Part shown: positions 54,545 through 62,330 of the stretch, piece by piece
Numbering within the stretch: the stretch's first letter is position 1
How the letters are laid out: every line of letters begins with the position of its first letter
From: Latilactobacillus curvatus JCM 1096 = DSM 20019
GTDB taxonomy: Bacteria > Bacillota > Bacilli > Lactobacillales > Lactobacillaceae
Direction: 5' to 3'
Assembly: GCF_004101845.1 (NCBI RefSeq)
Contig: NZ_CP026116.1
Span: 558,001 to 622,000 of the forward strand
Length of the DNA: 64,000 bases
Notes under the pieces: model-generated
Told to the model about the DNA's origin: nothing
The model's database searches: none
What the model saw: only the letters and a program-made list of their open reading frames with translations
Translations under genes and position numbers: made by a program

Positions 54545-54905
54545 GTCCAAAATAAAAAGCCCTCTTTGCGTTTAAAACACAAAGAGGGCTAAATTTCGCG
54601 GTGCCACCTCAAATTTTTGTTTGCCTCACAACAAACAACTCAGTTAGTTTTAGACCAATAAAAAAAGTCCCCTGGATTTCTCCAAGAGGACGAATTTATC
54701 GCGGTGCCACCTCAGTTTAATAAACTGCTCACGCAGCTTAAACTTATGTAGTTTCTAAAACTACAGCGATAACGGGCTAACGGATCATCTTTATTCGATG
54801 ATCAAACTCACGGTTGTGCCATTAATCTCAAGGGCCGACTTCCACCACGCATCAGCTCTCTGAACCTCAAGAATTAATTTGGACCGTTCAACGTTTAATG
54901 TATTG
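54545..54905 (-). promoter_or_regulatory. T-box riboswitch with one stem I and two antiterminator/terminator modules
   Basis: On minus, stem I with AGAGAGCTGATG and GGTGGAAGTC is followed by two identical 15-nt T-box cores TGAGGTGGCACCGCG, at 54700-54714 and 54597-54611. Each is followed by its own terminator: GTCCTCTTGG.. with CCAGGGGAC and T7 (54661-54690), then AGCCCTCTTTG/CAAAGAGGGCT and T5 (54554-54590). Only about 50 nt separate the first terminator from the second core, too short for a second stem I. The specifier may be CAC (54816-54818) or AAC (three bases downstream); the UGGC of the core pairs best with a G73 tRNA. Confidence 0.85.
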
Positions 54906-54911
54906 TTATTC

Positions 54912-54940
54912 ATTCTATTCAATATTGCATCAAAAGTCAA
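54912..54940 (-). promoter_or_regulatory. Promoter of the T-box/ABC transporter unit
   Basis: TTGACT at 54935-54940, 17-base spacer, TAGAAT at 54912-54917 on minus. Confidence 0.75.
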
Positions 54941-54950
54941 TGGTTAATGT

Positions 54951-55745
54951 TTATTGCTTACCGAAAAGACGGGCCCAGAAACCAACCTTGTGTTGTTTCA
55001 AAGTCATCAATGGAACTGTTTCGCCTAGTAAACGACGGGCAATATTCCGATAGCCTTGGCTTGCTGGGTTTTTCGGATCCATCACAATTGGTTCGCCGGC
55101 ATTGGACGTCTTGATAACCGCATCATCATCAAAAATAATGCCTAACAATGAAATTGAAAGATGTTTGGTAATTTCATCAACATCCATCGTTTCGCCTTCA
55201 TTCATCATATGACGCCGAATCCGGTTAATTACTAAGCGTGGCGCAATCCGCATTTCTTCTTCTTCTAGCAAGCCGACAACGCGGTCAGCATCACTAACAG
55301 AAGAAATTTCGGGAGTTGCAACCACAATTGCACCGTCTGCACCGGCAATCGCATTTTTAAAGCCAGATTCAATCCCAGCAGGACAATCAAGAATCACAAA
55401 ATCGAATTCTTCTTTTAATTCATTCACGATGGCGGTGACTTCATCAGGCGTTAACGCTTCTTTATCCGCATTTTGAGCGGCTGGCAATAAGTAAATTTTT
55501 TCATCAAAACGTTTATCTTTAATCAGTGCTTGGTGCAACTTAGCACGGCCTTGGGCGACATCCACGATATCATAAATAATGCGGTTGCTCAATCCTAAGA
55601 CAACATCTAAATTACGCAGACCAATGTCTAAATCTAACAAGCAAACCTTCTTATCTAAAAGCGCAAGCGCCGTCCCAATATTGGCGCTTGATGTTGTTTT
55701 ACCAACGCCGCCTTTACCGGATGTAATAACCAAAGCTGTTCCCAT
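54951..55745 (-). CDS. minD: Septum site-determining ATPase MinD
   Basis: 264 residues. Deviant Walker A SGKGGVGKTTSSANIG, DLDIGLRNLDVVLGL, LDCPAGIE, and the C-terminal amphipathic helix KVGFWARLFGKQ for membrane binding. With MinC it blocks polar FtsZ rings; no MinE is present, as in Firmicutes, where DivIVA/MinJ act. Two bases separate it from minC. Confidence 0.96.
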   Translation of the reverse strand: MGTALVITSGKGGVGKTTSSANIGTALALLDKKVCLLDLDIGLRNLDVVLGLSNRIIYDIVDVAQGRAKLHQALIKDKRFDEKIYLLPAAQNADKEALTPDEVTAIVNELKEEFDFVILDCPAGIESGFKNAIAGADGAIVVATPEISSVSDADRVVGLLEEEEMRIAPRLVINRIRRHMMNEGETMDVDEITKHLSISLLGIIFDDDAVIKTSNAGEPIVMDPKNPASQGYRNIARRLLGETVPLMTLKQHKVGFWARLFGKQ

Positions 55746-55747
55746 TT

Positions 55748-56419
55748 TTATTGCTCCTTCATTTTACGATATAATTTTGGATTAATCTGTTTCAAATCCG
55801 TTAACTCACCGTAGTCGATAACATGTAAATCATTGATGAAACTTACACTCTGTGCCGTAAATGGCGTCTTCTTGTGATCGAGAATCTCAACTGCGTCTGC
55901 TATCCGCAATTGTAACGCGTGTGATAAATCACCTGCAACAACTGCTTCTGCATTATCTGGAAAACCAGCGTGCACAATCCCGGCAACTTCACCAAGTACG
56001 AAGATACTGCCCGTTGCTTTTAACGTTGCGCCTTGGTGTAAATTACCGACGAATAAGACATCGCCAACATAATTGACCTCTTGGCCGCTTCGTAAAACAT
56101 TGGGTTCAACGTGAATACTATTTTCCCGCCGATCAATCTCAGCCTGTTCAATCGTCATGACTTCCGATTGAATGCTTGTCCCATTAAATTCTGGAAACTG
56201 CTCAAAGACGGTCGCCAGTGCTTGCTTTTGCGCATCATTCAACAAGCGTCTACCAGTGGTCAGCTCCAGTTCAATCTGATCGCTCCCCAACTGCGGTTGC
56301 TCTAAGCGAATCTTATTCAATAATTCCGCTAGTGCAACTAATGCTTGATCGAAATCCGCACCCGCATCAATGTTTAATTCAAAACCTTCTTTGCGTCCTC
56401 GTAACGTGACTGCATCCAT
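55748..56419 (-). CDS. minC: Septum formation inhibitor MinC
   Basis: 223 residues: an N-terminal domain and the C-terminal beta-helix (VLRSGQEVNYVGDVLFVGNLHQGATLKATGSIFVLGEVAGIVHAG). Inhibits FtsZ under MinD recruitment. Sits between mreD (16 bases) and minD. Confidence 0.95.
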   Translation of the reverse strand: MDAVTLRGRKEGFELNIDAGADFDQALVALAELLNKIRLEQPQLGSDQIELELTTGRRLLNDAQKQALATVFEQFPEFNGTSIQSEVMTIEQAEIDRRENSIHVEPNVLRSGQEVNYVGDVLFVGNLHQGATLKATGSIFVLGEVAGIVHAGFPDNAEAVVAGDLSHALQLRIADAVEILDHKKTPFTAQSVSFINDLHVIDYGELTDLKQINPKLYRKMKEQ

Positions 56420-56435
56420 AGAAAAATCAAACCCC

Positions 56436-56981
56436 TTACCGTTCTGATTTTAATTTTAGCAATAAATATTTTAAAGGCAAATACAAAAAGACAAAATAAA
56501 CCAAATTTAATGCAATTGTCGGTGCTAAAACATTACTAATAAATTCGACTGGTGTTACTGTTGCATAACCAATCAAGCGATTCATGATGTAAATCGTACT
56601 CTCGAGTAATGTTAAACACAAGACATCGATTAGCCCAATGAAAAAGGCTGAGTCAGGTAAATATTGTTTTAAATAACGCACTGTATAGATAATGAGCGGC
56701 ACTGCAAAAGTGTACATCCCGATCATCCCCGTATAATACAAATCGTATAAAAGACCAATCCCTGCTGCATACCACGTAAGTTGGCGTTCCTCTGGTAAAA
56801 CAAAGGCCGTTACCACTAACACGAGCATAAATAGCCGGCTAATCAACGTATGATCTGGTGTATATAACCATTGTTCACATAAATGACTGATGGCGCCATC
56901 CAAATAAAACGCAACGAGTAAGTAGATTGGTAATAAATAGCGCCGTTGTAATCGCGTCACACCCATGCTACTCACCTTCAA
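56436..56981 (-). CDS. mreD: Rod shape-determining membrane protein MreD
   Basis: 181 residues with five to six membrane helices and little charge, overlapping the mreC end. Position between mreC and minC and the hydrophobic profile (LLYDLYYTGMIGMYTFAVPLIIY) give the call; the family diverges strongly. Confidence 0.9.
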   Translation of the reverse strand: MKVSSMGVTRLQRRYLLPIYLLVAFYLDGAISHLCEQWLYTPDHTLISRLFMLVLVVTAFVLPEERQLTWYAAGIGLLYDLYYTGMIGMYTFAVPLIIYTVRYLKQYLPDSAFFIGLIDVLCLTLLESTIYIMNRLIGYATVTPVEFISNVLAPTIALNLVYFVFLYLPLKYLLLKLKSER

Positions 56982-57828
56982 TCGTTCGTTTGATGACAGT
57001 CACAACGGTTAAATTGTTTAAATCAGCAGCTGGGGTCACATAAACAGTTAATGCTAACCCAAAATCGTCTTTCTTAACTGCTGCTACCTTACCAAGGTAC
57101 AAGCCTTTAGGGGTTAATCCACCTAAACCAGACGTGATTACTTTGTCACCTTTTTCGATTGCCGCATCGGTCTTAATCTGCCCGAGCTTCAATTGTTTCC
57201 GGTCAGCATTGTAACCGGACATGATCCCATTAACTTGCTTACCATCTTTGGTATTCACCACAGCAGCAAATCCGTTACTACTTTGATCCGTACTTGAAAC
57301 GAGTTCAACCTTCGAATTAGTCTTGTTGACTTCAACAATCCGTCCAATAATCCCAGACTCAGACATGACGGGCATATCTTTTTTAAGTCCAGCTAAGGCC
57401 CCTTTATTGATAACCAATGCATTTTGCCAATTATCAGGATTCCGGGATAAAACAGACGCATTAACGGTTGTATAATCCGTCAAGGTGCCTTTTAAGCCGA
57501 GTTCCTTTTTCAAACTTGCATTTTCTTCTTTGAGGGTTTGGGTTTGAACCTTGGTTTGAGCTAAATCATCAAGTTGTGCTTTAAGTTCTTTGTTTTCCTG
57601 GTACGTATTAATCAAGTCTGTTAAGGCATCTACCCCTCGACCAATCCCATTGGCCGGCACGCTAATGACTTGGTTAGTGATGCCCGTTACGTCGTTGCCA
57701 AATTGGCGTACGAAACTCGGACTCTTTTTGTTATTGCGTAAACCAACTGACATTGCGATGAAGCCCATGCAGACGATTAGCATGATTAATAACACAATTA
57801 ACTTCTTATTTGAAAAAAATTTTTGCAT
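56968..57828 (-). CDS. mreC: Rod shape-determining protein MreC
   Basis: 286 residues. One N-terminal helix (KLIVLLIMLIVCMGFIAMSV), a coiled coil (YQENKELKAQLDDLAQTKVQTQ) and the double beta-barrel with SVLSRNPDNWQNALVINKGALAGL and VITSGLGGLTPKGLYLGKV. The start ATG 57828 is preceded by a weak GGTGG; ATG 57849 is an option but has no spaced ribosome site. It lies 158 bases after mreB, the gap being filled by repeat family 2. Confidence 0.95.
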   Translation of the reverse strand: MQKFFSNKKLIVLLIMLIVCMGFIAMSVGLRNNKKSPSFVRQFGNDVTGITNQVISVPANGIGRGVDALTDLINTYQENKELKAQLDDLAQTKVQTQTLKEENASLKKELGLKGTLTDYTTVNASVLSRNPDNWQNALVINKGALAGLKKDMPVMSESGIIGRIVEVNKTNSKVELVSSTDQSSNGFAAVVNTKDGKQVNGIMSGYNADRKQLKLGQIKTDAAIEKGDKVITSGLGGLTPKGLYLGKVAAVKKDDFGLALTVYVTPAADLNNLTVVTVIKRTIEGE

Positions 57829-57857
57829 GGTTTCTTCGCCACCATCCATCCTTAATA

Positions 57858-57972
57858 TCGTAAAGGTGGGACAAAAACCGGTGATCAGTAGTCCTTCCTA
57901 TAGCAATCGATTCACAACCCGAATCTGTCACTAATTTAGGCGCTACGTCAACGCTGACCGCTTCTTGTCCCA
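57858..57972 (-). repeat. Structured repeat family 2 (GTGGGACAA hairpin)
   Basis: About 115 bp with perfect terminal arms GTGGGACAA and TTGTCCCAC, an inner GATTC/GAATC hairpin, and a plan much like family 1 but a different consensus. It lies between mreB and mreC and in the transcribed region. I recall similar GTGGGACA elements in lactobacilli, without a name. Confidence 0.75.
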
Positions 57973-57986
57973 CTTCTACTGAACGA

Positions 57987-58991
57987 TTAATTTTTCTTCA
58001 TAACATCGATATTCTTTAATGATTCGCCAGTTCCGACTGCAACACAGTCTAAAGGATCTTGAGCGATAAAGACTGGCACTTTAGTAGCATCTGAAATCAC
58101 TTCTGGTAAGTGTTTCAACAATGCGCCGCCACCAGTTAAGACAATCCCGTGATCAATCACGTCGGCTGCAATTTCTGGTGATGTTTCTTCAAGTGTTTCT
58201 TTGATGGCTTCGATAATGGCTGTGACAACTTCTTTGATGGCTTCAGCAATATCAACAGCTTGAATGTCCACTGTCTTAGGTAGCCCAGTTACTAAATCGC
58301 GACCACGAATGCTCATCGCTTCAATTTCCTTAGCGCGTTCTGGTGATGCTGAAGCGATTTGGAATTTGATTTGTTCGGCTGTTCTTTCACCAATCAACAA
58401 GTTATTGTTTTGACGGATGTAAGAAATGATCGCGTCATCTAACTTGTCGCCAGCCATTCGAATTGAACGGCTTGAAACAATCCCACCTAATGAGATTGTG
58501 GCAACGTCTGTTGTCCCGCCACCGATATCAACGACCATGCTACCAGTTGGATCCATCACAGGAAGACCGGCACCAATTGCAGCTGCAAATGGTTCTTCAA
58601 TGACGTATGCATCACGAGCGCCTGCCACCTTAGTTGCATCGATTACAGCACGTTTTTCAACTTCAGTCACACCACTTGGTACGCAGACCATTACAAATGG
58701 CTTGCTAGATGAGCGACCTAATGATTTTTCGATAAAATATTTAAGCATGGCAGCAGTTGTATCGTAATCTGCGATCACGCCATCTTTCATTGGGCGAATT
58801 GCCACAATACTACCAGGTGTCCGGCCGATCATGTCGCGGGCTTCTGAGCCAACAGCAATCACGTCACCAGTTTGTGTATTTTTAGCGACAACAGAGGGTT
58901 CTCTCAAGACAATGTCTTTACCGTCCATGTATACGAGTGTGTTTGCGGTACCTAAGTCAATACCGATATTTCTAGTCCCTAATCCGAACAC
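57987..58991 (-). CDS. mreB: Cell-shape actin MreB
   Basis: 334 residues. Phosphate 1 [18 protein letters not shown], connect 1, phosphate 2 [18 protein letters not shown] and adenosine [17 protein letters not shown] motifs of the actin fold. Forms filaments that steer lateral wall synthesis. First of mreB-mreC-mreD-minC-minD. GGAGAG lies upstream of the ATG. Confidence 0.97.
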   Translation of the reverse strand: MFGLGTRNIGIDLGTANTLVYMDGKDIVLREPSVVAKNTQTGDVIAVGSEARDMIGRTPGSIVAIRPMKDGVIADYDTTAAMLKYFIEKSLGRSSSKPFVMVCVPSGVTEVEKRAVIDATKVAGARDAYVIEEPFAAAIGAGLPVMDPTGSMVVDIGGGTTDVATISLGGIVSSRSIRMAGDKLDDAIISYIRQNNNLLIGERTAEQIKFQIASASPERAKEIEAMSIRGRDLVTGLPKTVDIQAVDIAEAIKEVVTAIIEAIKETLEETSPEIAADVIDHGIVLTGGGALLKHLPEVISDATKVPVFIAQDPLDCVAVGTGESLKNIDVMKKN

Positions 58992-59156
58992 TATTTTTCT
59001 CTCCTTCAGTTACCAAACGTTTTTATAGTCATTGGCATTATATCATAATTTTACGTAATAAAAAACGCAATGTAACTACTATGTTAACGGATTTTCAGAA
59101 AATTTGACAGGTCTCGCCTAAAATTAACAGATTCTTAAAGAAAAAAGCGTTCTCTT

Positions 59157-59831
59157 TTACTCCACTAAGTAACCCTCTTCTCGCAAACTGAGATACTGCT
59201 GGCTTCCAATAATCAAGTGGTCTAGGCATACAATGCCCATCAGTTCACCACAGGCGACAATTCGTTTAGTGAAGGCAATATCTTGCGTTGACGGCGTCAA
59301 CTGGCCGCTTGGATGATTATGCACCAAAATAAATTTTGCTGCAGAATAACGGACCGCTAATTTAAAGACTTCCCGCGGATGCGCAACTGAACTATCGAGT
59401 GTGCCAATATAAATCTGTTTCATCTGAATAATTTGATTTTTAACGTCTAAAAAAACAGCTAGCAGTTGTTCTTGCGTTTCGCCCGCTAGTGTTTCAATCA
59501 TGCGACGGCCAACCATTTGGCTCGATGCGACCACACCAAACCGGAGAGTTCGTTGCGTTTGCAATCGGTGACTCAATTCACAGATGGCTTGGATTTCAAT
59601 CGCTTTGACTGGTCCAATTCCTGCCAGTGTTTCCAACTGCGTTAAACTTGCTTGTTCTAAATCCCGAAAGTCAGGATAATGCGCTAGCAATTTGCGCGCC
59701 ACCTCACCAACAGATAGGTGACTATTACCAGAACGCAAAATGACGATTGCCAATTGCTCGTTCGATAAACTTGCTGCGCCGTACTGCATTAATTGTTCTC
59801 TTGGTTGTAATTGTCCTGTATTCCCCGCCAT
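59157..59831 (-). CDS. radC: RadC-family JAMM protein
   Basis: 224 residues. N-terminal helix-hairpin-helix (LETLAGIGPVKAIEIQA) and the JAMM zinc motif ILVHNHPSGQLTPSTQD. The former radiation-repair role is not supported; function open. It lies upstream of mreB as in many Firmicutes. AGGC(A) stands before the ATG; the ribosome site is weak. Confidence 0.93.
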   Translation of the reverse strand: MAGNTGQLQPREQLMQYGAASLSNEQLAIVILRSGNSHLSVGEVARKLLAHYPDFRDLEQASLTQLETLAGIGPVKAIEIQAICELSHRLQTQRTLRFGVVASSQMVGRRMIETLAGETQEQLLAVFLDVKNQIIQMKQIYIGTLDSSVAHPREVFKLAVRYSAAKFILVHNHPSGQLTPSTQDIAFTKRIVACGELMGIVCLDHLIIGSQQYLSLREEGYLVE

Positions 59832-59844
59832 TGTTTGCCTCCCA

Positions 59845-59872
59845 CAAAAAAAGACGCATGACGCGTCTTCTT
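59845..59872 (-). terminator. Terminator of the folC-HAD unit
   Basis: AAGACGCG-TCAT-GCGTCTT stem followed by seven T on minus. Confidence 0.88.
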
Positions 59873-59903
59873 GGTTTAACTAACAATACGTTAATTAACG
59901 GGC

Positions 59904-60554
59904 TTATTTTTCTAAATACGGAATCACTTGAGCCAAATCCCCAACGGTCGCAAGTGTTTGCTGATTGGTTATCGCAGTTGGTGCAATTAAATCAGGGACC
60001 ATAATCACCGGAATGGCAGCTTTACTAGCGGCCATCACACCATTAGGTGAGTCTTCTAATACTAGGGCACTAGGCGCTGGTAAGGCTAATCTATCCAACG
60101 CTTTTAAAAAGATTTCGGGGTTCGGTTTGCCGTGAGTCACTTCGTCTCCCGCAACAATTTGACTAAACCGTGATTGTAGGCCAGTACTTTGCATAAAGTC
60201 ATCGACCATGCTGCGGAAATTGCTCGATGCAATCACCCGACTAATCCCCTGATTATCACAGTAATCTAGTAAATCGACTAACCCTGGCTTAATTGCAACA
60301 CCATCTGCTTCAACAACCGTTGCTACGTTACGGTATGAACGATCAATAAATTCTGTTGCGGCCGTTGCCGAACCAAGCTTTGCTTTAAAATAATTGCGTA
60401 AATACGTATCAGTGGTCCCTAAGATGGCATGGTGATCTTCAGGTGTAAAATCAAAGCCCATTTCTTTAGCGGCCCGAATATTGGCTTGGTAATAAATCTT
60501 CTCCGAATCAACCAATAGACCGTCCATATCAAAAATAATTCCTCTAGTTGTCAT
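59904..60554 (-). CDS. HAD-IA hydrolase, beta-phosphoglucomutase-like
   Basis: 216 residues. Nucleophile in IIFDMDGLLVDSEKIYY, VIASSNFRS (motif II), and ALVLEDSPNGVMAA (motif IV); helical cap between about 18 and 80. It resembles the beta-phosphoglucomutase/sugar phosphatase branch; phosphatase with broad sugar phosphates is most likely. Starts 3 bases after folC with GGAGAA upstream, so it shares folC translation. Confidence 0.9.
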   Translation of the reverse strand: MTTRGIIFDMDGLLVDSEKIYYQANIRAAKEMGFDFTPEDHHAILGTTDTYLRNYFKAKLGSATAATEFIDRSYRNVATVVEADGVAIKPGLVDLLDYCDNQGISRVIASSNFRSMVDDFMQSTGLQSRFSQIVAGDEVTHGKPNPEIFLKALDRLALPAPSALVLEDSPNGVMAASKAAIPVIMVPDLIAPTAITNQQTLATVGDLAQVIPYLEK

Positions 60555-60557
60555 TGA

Positions 60558-61859
60558 CTATTCTCCTTTAAAATATTGGCGAATCGTACTAATTAAATAT
60601 AGCGAACCCGTTACGAGTAATACATCATCAGCCGACACATCCGCTAATAATTCGGTTAATGCAACCGGCCAGTCCGGTTCAAATGTAATCGTCTCATCAA
60701 CTGCTGCATATTGGGCCGCTGTTGCCGCGCGTGGATTATCAGGAACCGTAGTCAGCACCATCCGCGTCGCTATTTTTTTGAGCTGTGGTAACATCTCATC
60801 CAGATTTTTATCACCAAGCGCTCCGAATAACAGGTAAATGTCACGATTTTTAAATTGATGCCGCGTTGTCTGAACCAATTGCGCCACCCCTTCCGGATTA
60901 TGTGCACCATCCAAGATAATTAACGGCTCATCGTTGATTTTTTCGAAGCGCCCAGGCCAGTTAACCCGTTTTAAAGCACGTTTGATGTCTCGAACCTCTA
61001 GTTTTTGTTGCGTCAACTGTAAGTAACACCAAAATACTTGTAATGCAACCGCGGCGTTTTCAATTTGATAATCCCCCATCAGCGGAATCTGTAATTGTCG
61101 ATACGTTACCGCGTCATTTTGGAAAGTTAACTGTTGCCCCCAAGTAGGTAACGTTTTGACCGCAGCACTCGAAAAATCACAGCCACTAATGGCTAACGAA
61201 CTATTCAAACGAGTTGCCGTTTCCTCAACCACCGTCAGTGCTTCTTTTGGTAATTGACCAATCACGACTGGATGACCAGCCTTAATGATCCCGGCTTTTT
61301 GAGTCGCAATTTCTGCAAATGTCTTGCCTAATAGAGCCTGATGATCAAGACCAATCGACGTAATAACTGATATCAGCGGCGTCAACACATTAGTCGAGTC
61401 ATACAAACCGCCAATTCCGACTTCCACAACGGCGACATCAACCTGCTGTTGTTTGAAATATAGAAACATCATTGCTGTGATCCATTCAAACTCGGTCACT
61501 TCAAATTCGGGGTCAGTTGTTTGAATCTGGGCAACCGTTGTCTGAATTTGTTGCGTAACAGTTACTAAATCGGCATCACTGATTGGTTCCTGATTGATAA
61601 CAATTCGCTCGTTGAACCGCATAATAAACGGCGATGTGTAACGACCGACTTTTAAACCTAACTCTTCAATCAAACAACTGACCATTTTGACAACGGATCC
61701 CTTGCCATTAGTGCCAGTCACATGAATGAATTGTTGGTTTTCTTGCGGATTACCGAGACCTGCCAACAATTGCGTCATTCGGTTCAGGTTCGCTTCTTTA
61801 TGTAATCTGGGGCGCGAATGAATATACGCCAAAGCTGTTTCGTAATCTGTCACTAACAT
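60558..61859 (-). CDS. folC: Folylpolyglutamate / dihydrofolate synthase
   Basis: 433 residues. P-loop VTGTNGKGSVVKMVSCLI, GRYTSPFIMRFNERI (omega-loop region), EVGIGGLYDSTNVL, and DGAHNPEGVAQL of the Mur-ligase fold. Adds glutamates to folates. ATG 61859 with AAAGGAG seven bases upstream is preferred over TTG 61865. An extended -10 (TGC before TAAAAT) is visible at about 61890. Confidence 0.94.
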   Translation of the reverse strand: MLVTDYETALAYIHSRPRLHKEANLNRMTQLLAGLGNPQENQQFIHVTGTNGKGSVVKMVSCLIEELGLKVGRYTSPFIMRFNERIVINQEPISDADLVTVTQQIQTTVAQIQTTDPEFEVTEFEWITAMMFLYFKQQQVDVAVVEVGIGGLYDSTNVLTPLISVITSIGLDHQALLGKTFAEIATQKAGIIKAGHPVVIGQLPKEALTVVEETATRLNSSLAISGCDFSSAAVKTLPTWGQQLTFQNDAVTYRQLQIPLMGDYQIENAAVALQVFWCYLQLTQQKLEVRDIKRALKRVNWPGRFEKINDEPLIILDGAHNPEGVAQLVQTTRHQFKNRDIYLLFGALGDKNLDEMLPQLKKIATRMVLTTVPDNPRAATAAQYAAVDETITFEPDWPVALTELLADVSADDVLLVTGSLYLISTIRQYFKGE

Positions 61860-61934
61860 CGCCAATCTCCTTTAACAAACTGTCTCTATTTTAGCATAGA
61901 TTGCACGCGAATCGATGCTTAAAAACTGGCGCAC

Positions 61935-61968
61935 ACAAAAAGACCACCTCAGTTTTTAAGGTGGCCTT
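61935..61968 (-). terminator. Terminator of valS, after repeat array C
   Basis: GGCCACCT/AGGTGGTC stem with a 9-base loop and T5 on minus. It follows the three repeat copies, leaving a 3' UTR of about 390 nt for valS. Confidence 0.85.
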
Positions 61969-61969
61969 A

Positions 61970-62086
61970 ACGTGCTTTTGGTTGCAACAACTTCCGCTTA
62001 ATCTAAAAATTCCGTTAATCCTAAAACCTGAATTAACGGAATTTTTGTATTGATGCTCAGTTGCTACCCGCAACCAATCACACTTC
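61970..62086 (-). repeat. Structured repeat family 1, copy C1
   Basis: 117 bp. Inner arm TTGGTTGC/GCAACCAA, CAACT/AGTTG, and an apical 15-bp stem whose halves are AAAAATTCCGTTAAT and its complement. Same internal text as B1 (AACTTCCGCTTAATCTAA), with different arms. Confidence 0.9.
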
Positions 62087-62094
62087 TTTCACTA

Positions 62095-62211
62095 ACGTGC
62101 TCCTCGAGCAGCCTTTTCCGGTTAACTGCAAAATGGGCATCATGGCAAAAAACGCCACAATGCCCATTTTACTGTTAATCCTCAAAGCCTAACCAGCTCG
62201 AGTCGCACTTC
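62095..62211 (-). repeat. Structured repeat family 1, copy C2
   Basis: 117 bp. ACGTGCT ... GCACTTC frame, inner arm CTCGAGC/GCTCGAG, apical stem AAAATGGGCAT/ATGCCCATTTT. Confidence 0.9.
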
Positions 62212-62218
62212 TTTTTTA

Positions 62219-62330
62219 ACGTGTTTTCATCAACAGCTTCCTGTGCTTTGCTACACTTATCAAATCGGCGCTTACAGCGCCAATTCGCTAAGTTAGGCAA
62301 ATGCTCAGAAGCTAACCGTTGATGATGCAC
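62219..62330 (-). repeat. Structured repeat family 1, copy C3
   Basis: 112 bp. ACGTG ... GCAC frame, inner arm TCATCAAC/GTTGATGA, AGCTTC/GAAGCT, apical GGCGCT/AGCGCC. On minus its GTGC begins at the base after the valS stop codon. Confidence 0.9.

Noticed and set aside
61970-62330. CRISPR-like array from regularly spaced repeats
   Set aside because: Units are about 116 bp, internally palindromic and not identical, with 7-8 base gaps; no cas genes are near.
61970-62330. MITE derived from one of the IS elements in the window
   Set aside because: The ends (ACGTGC/GCAC) do not match the IS3, IS30 or IS150 inverted ends here, and no target duplications frame the units. Mobility is not excluded, but is not supported.
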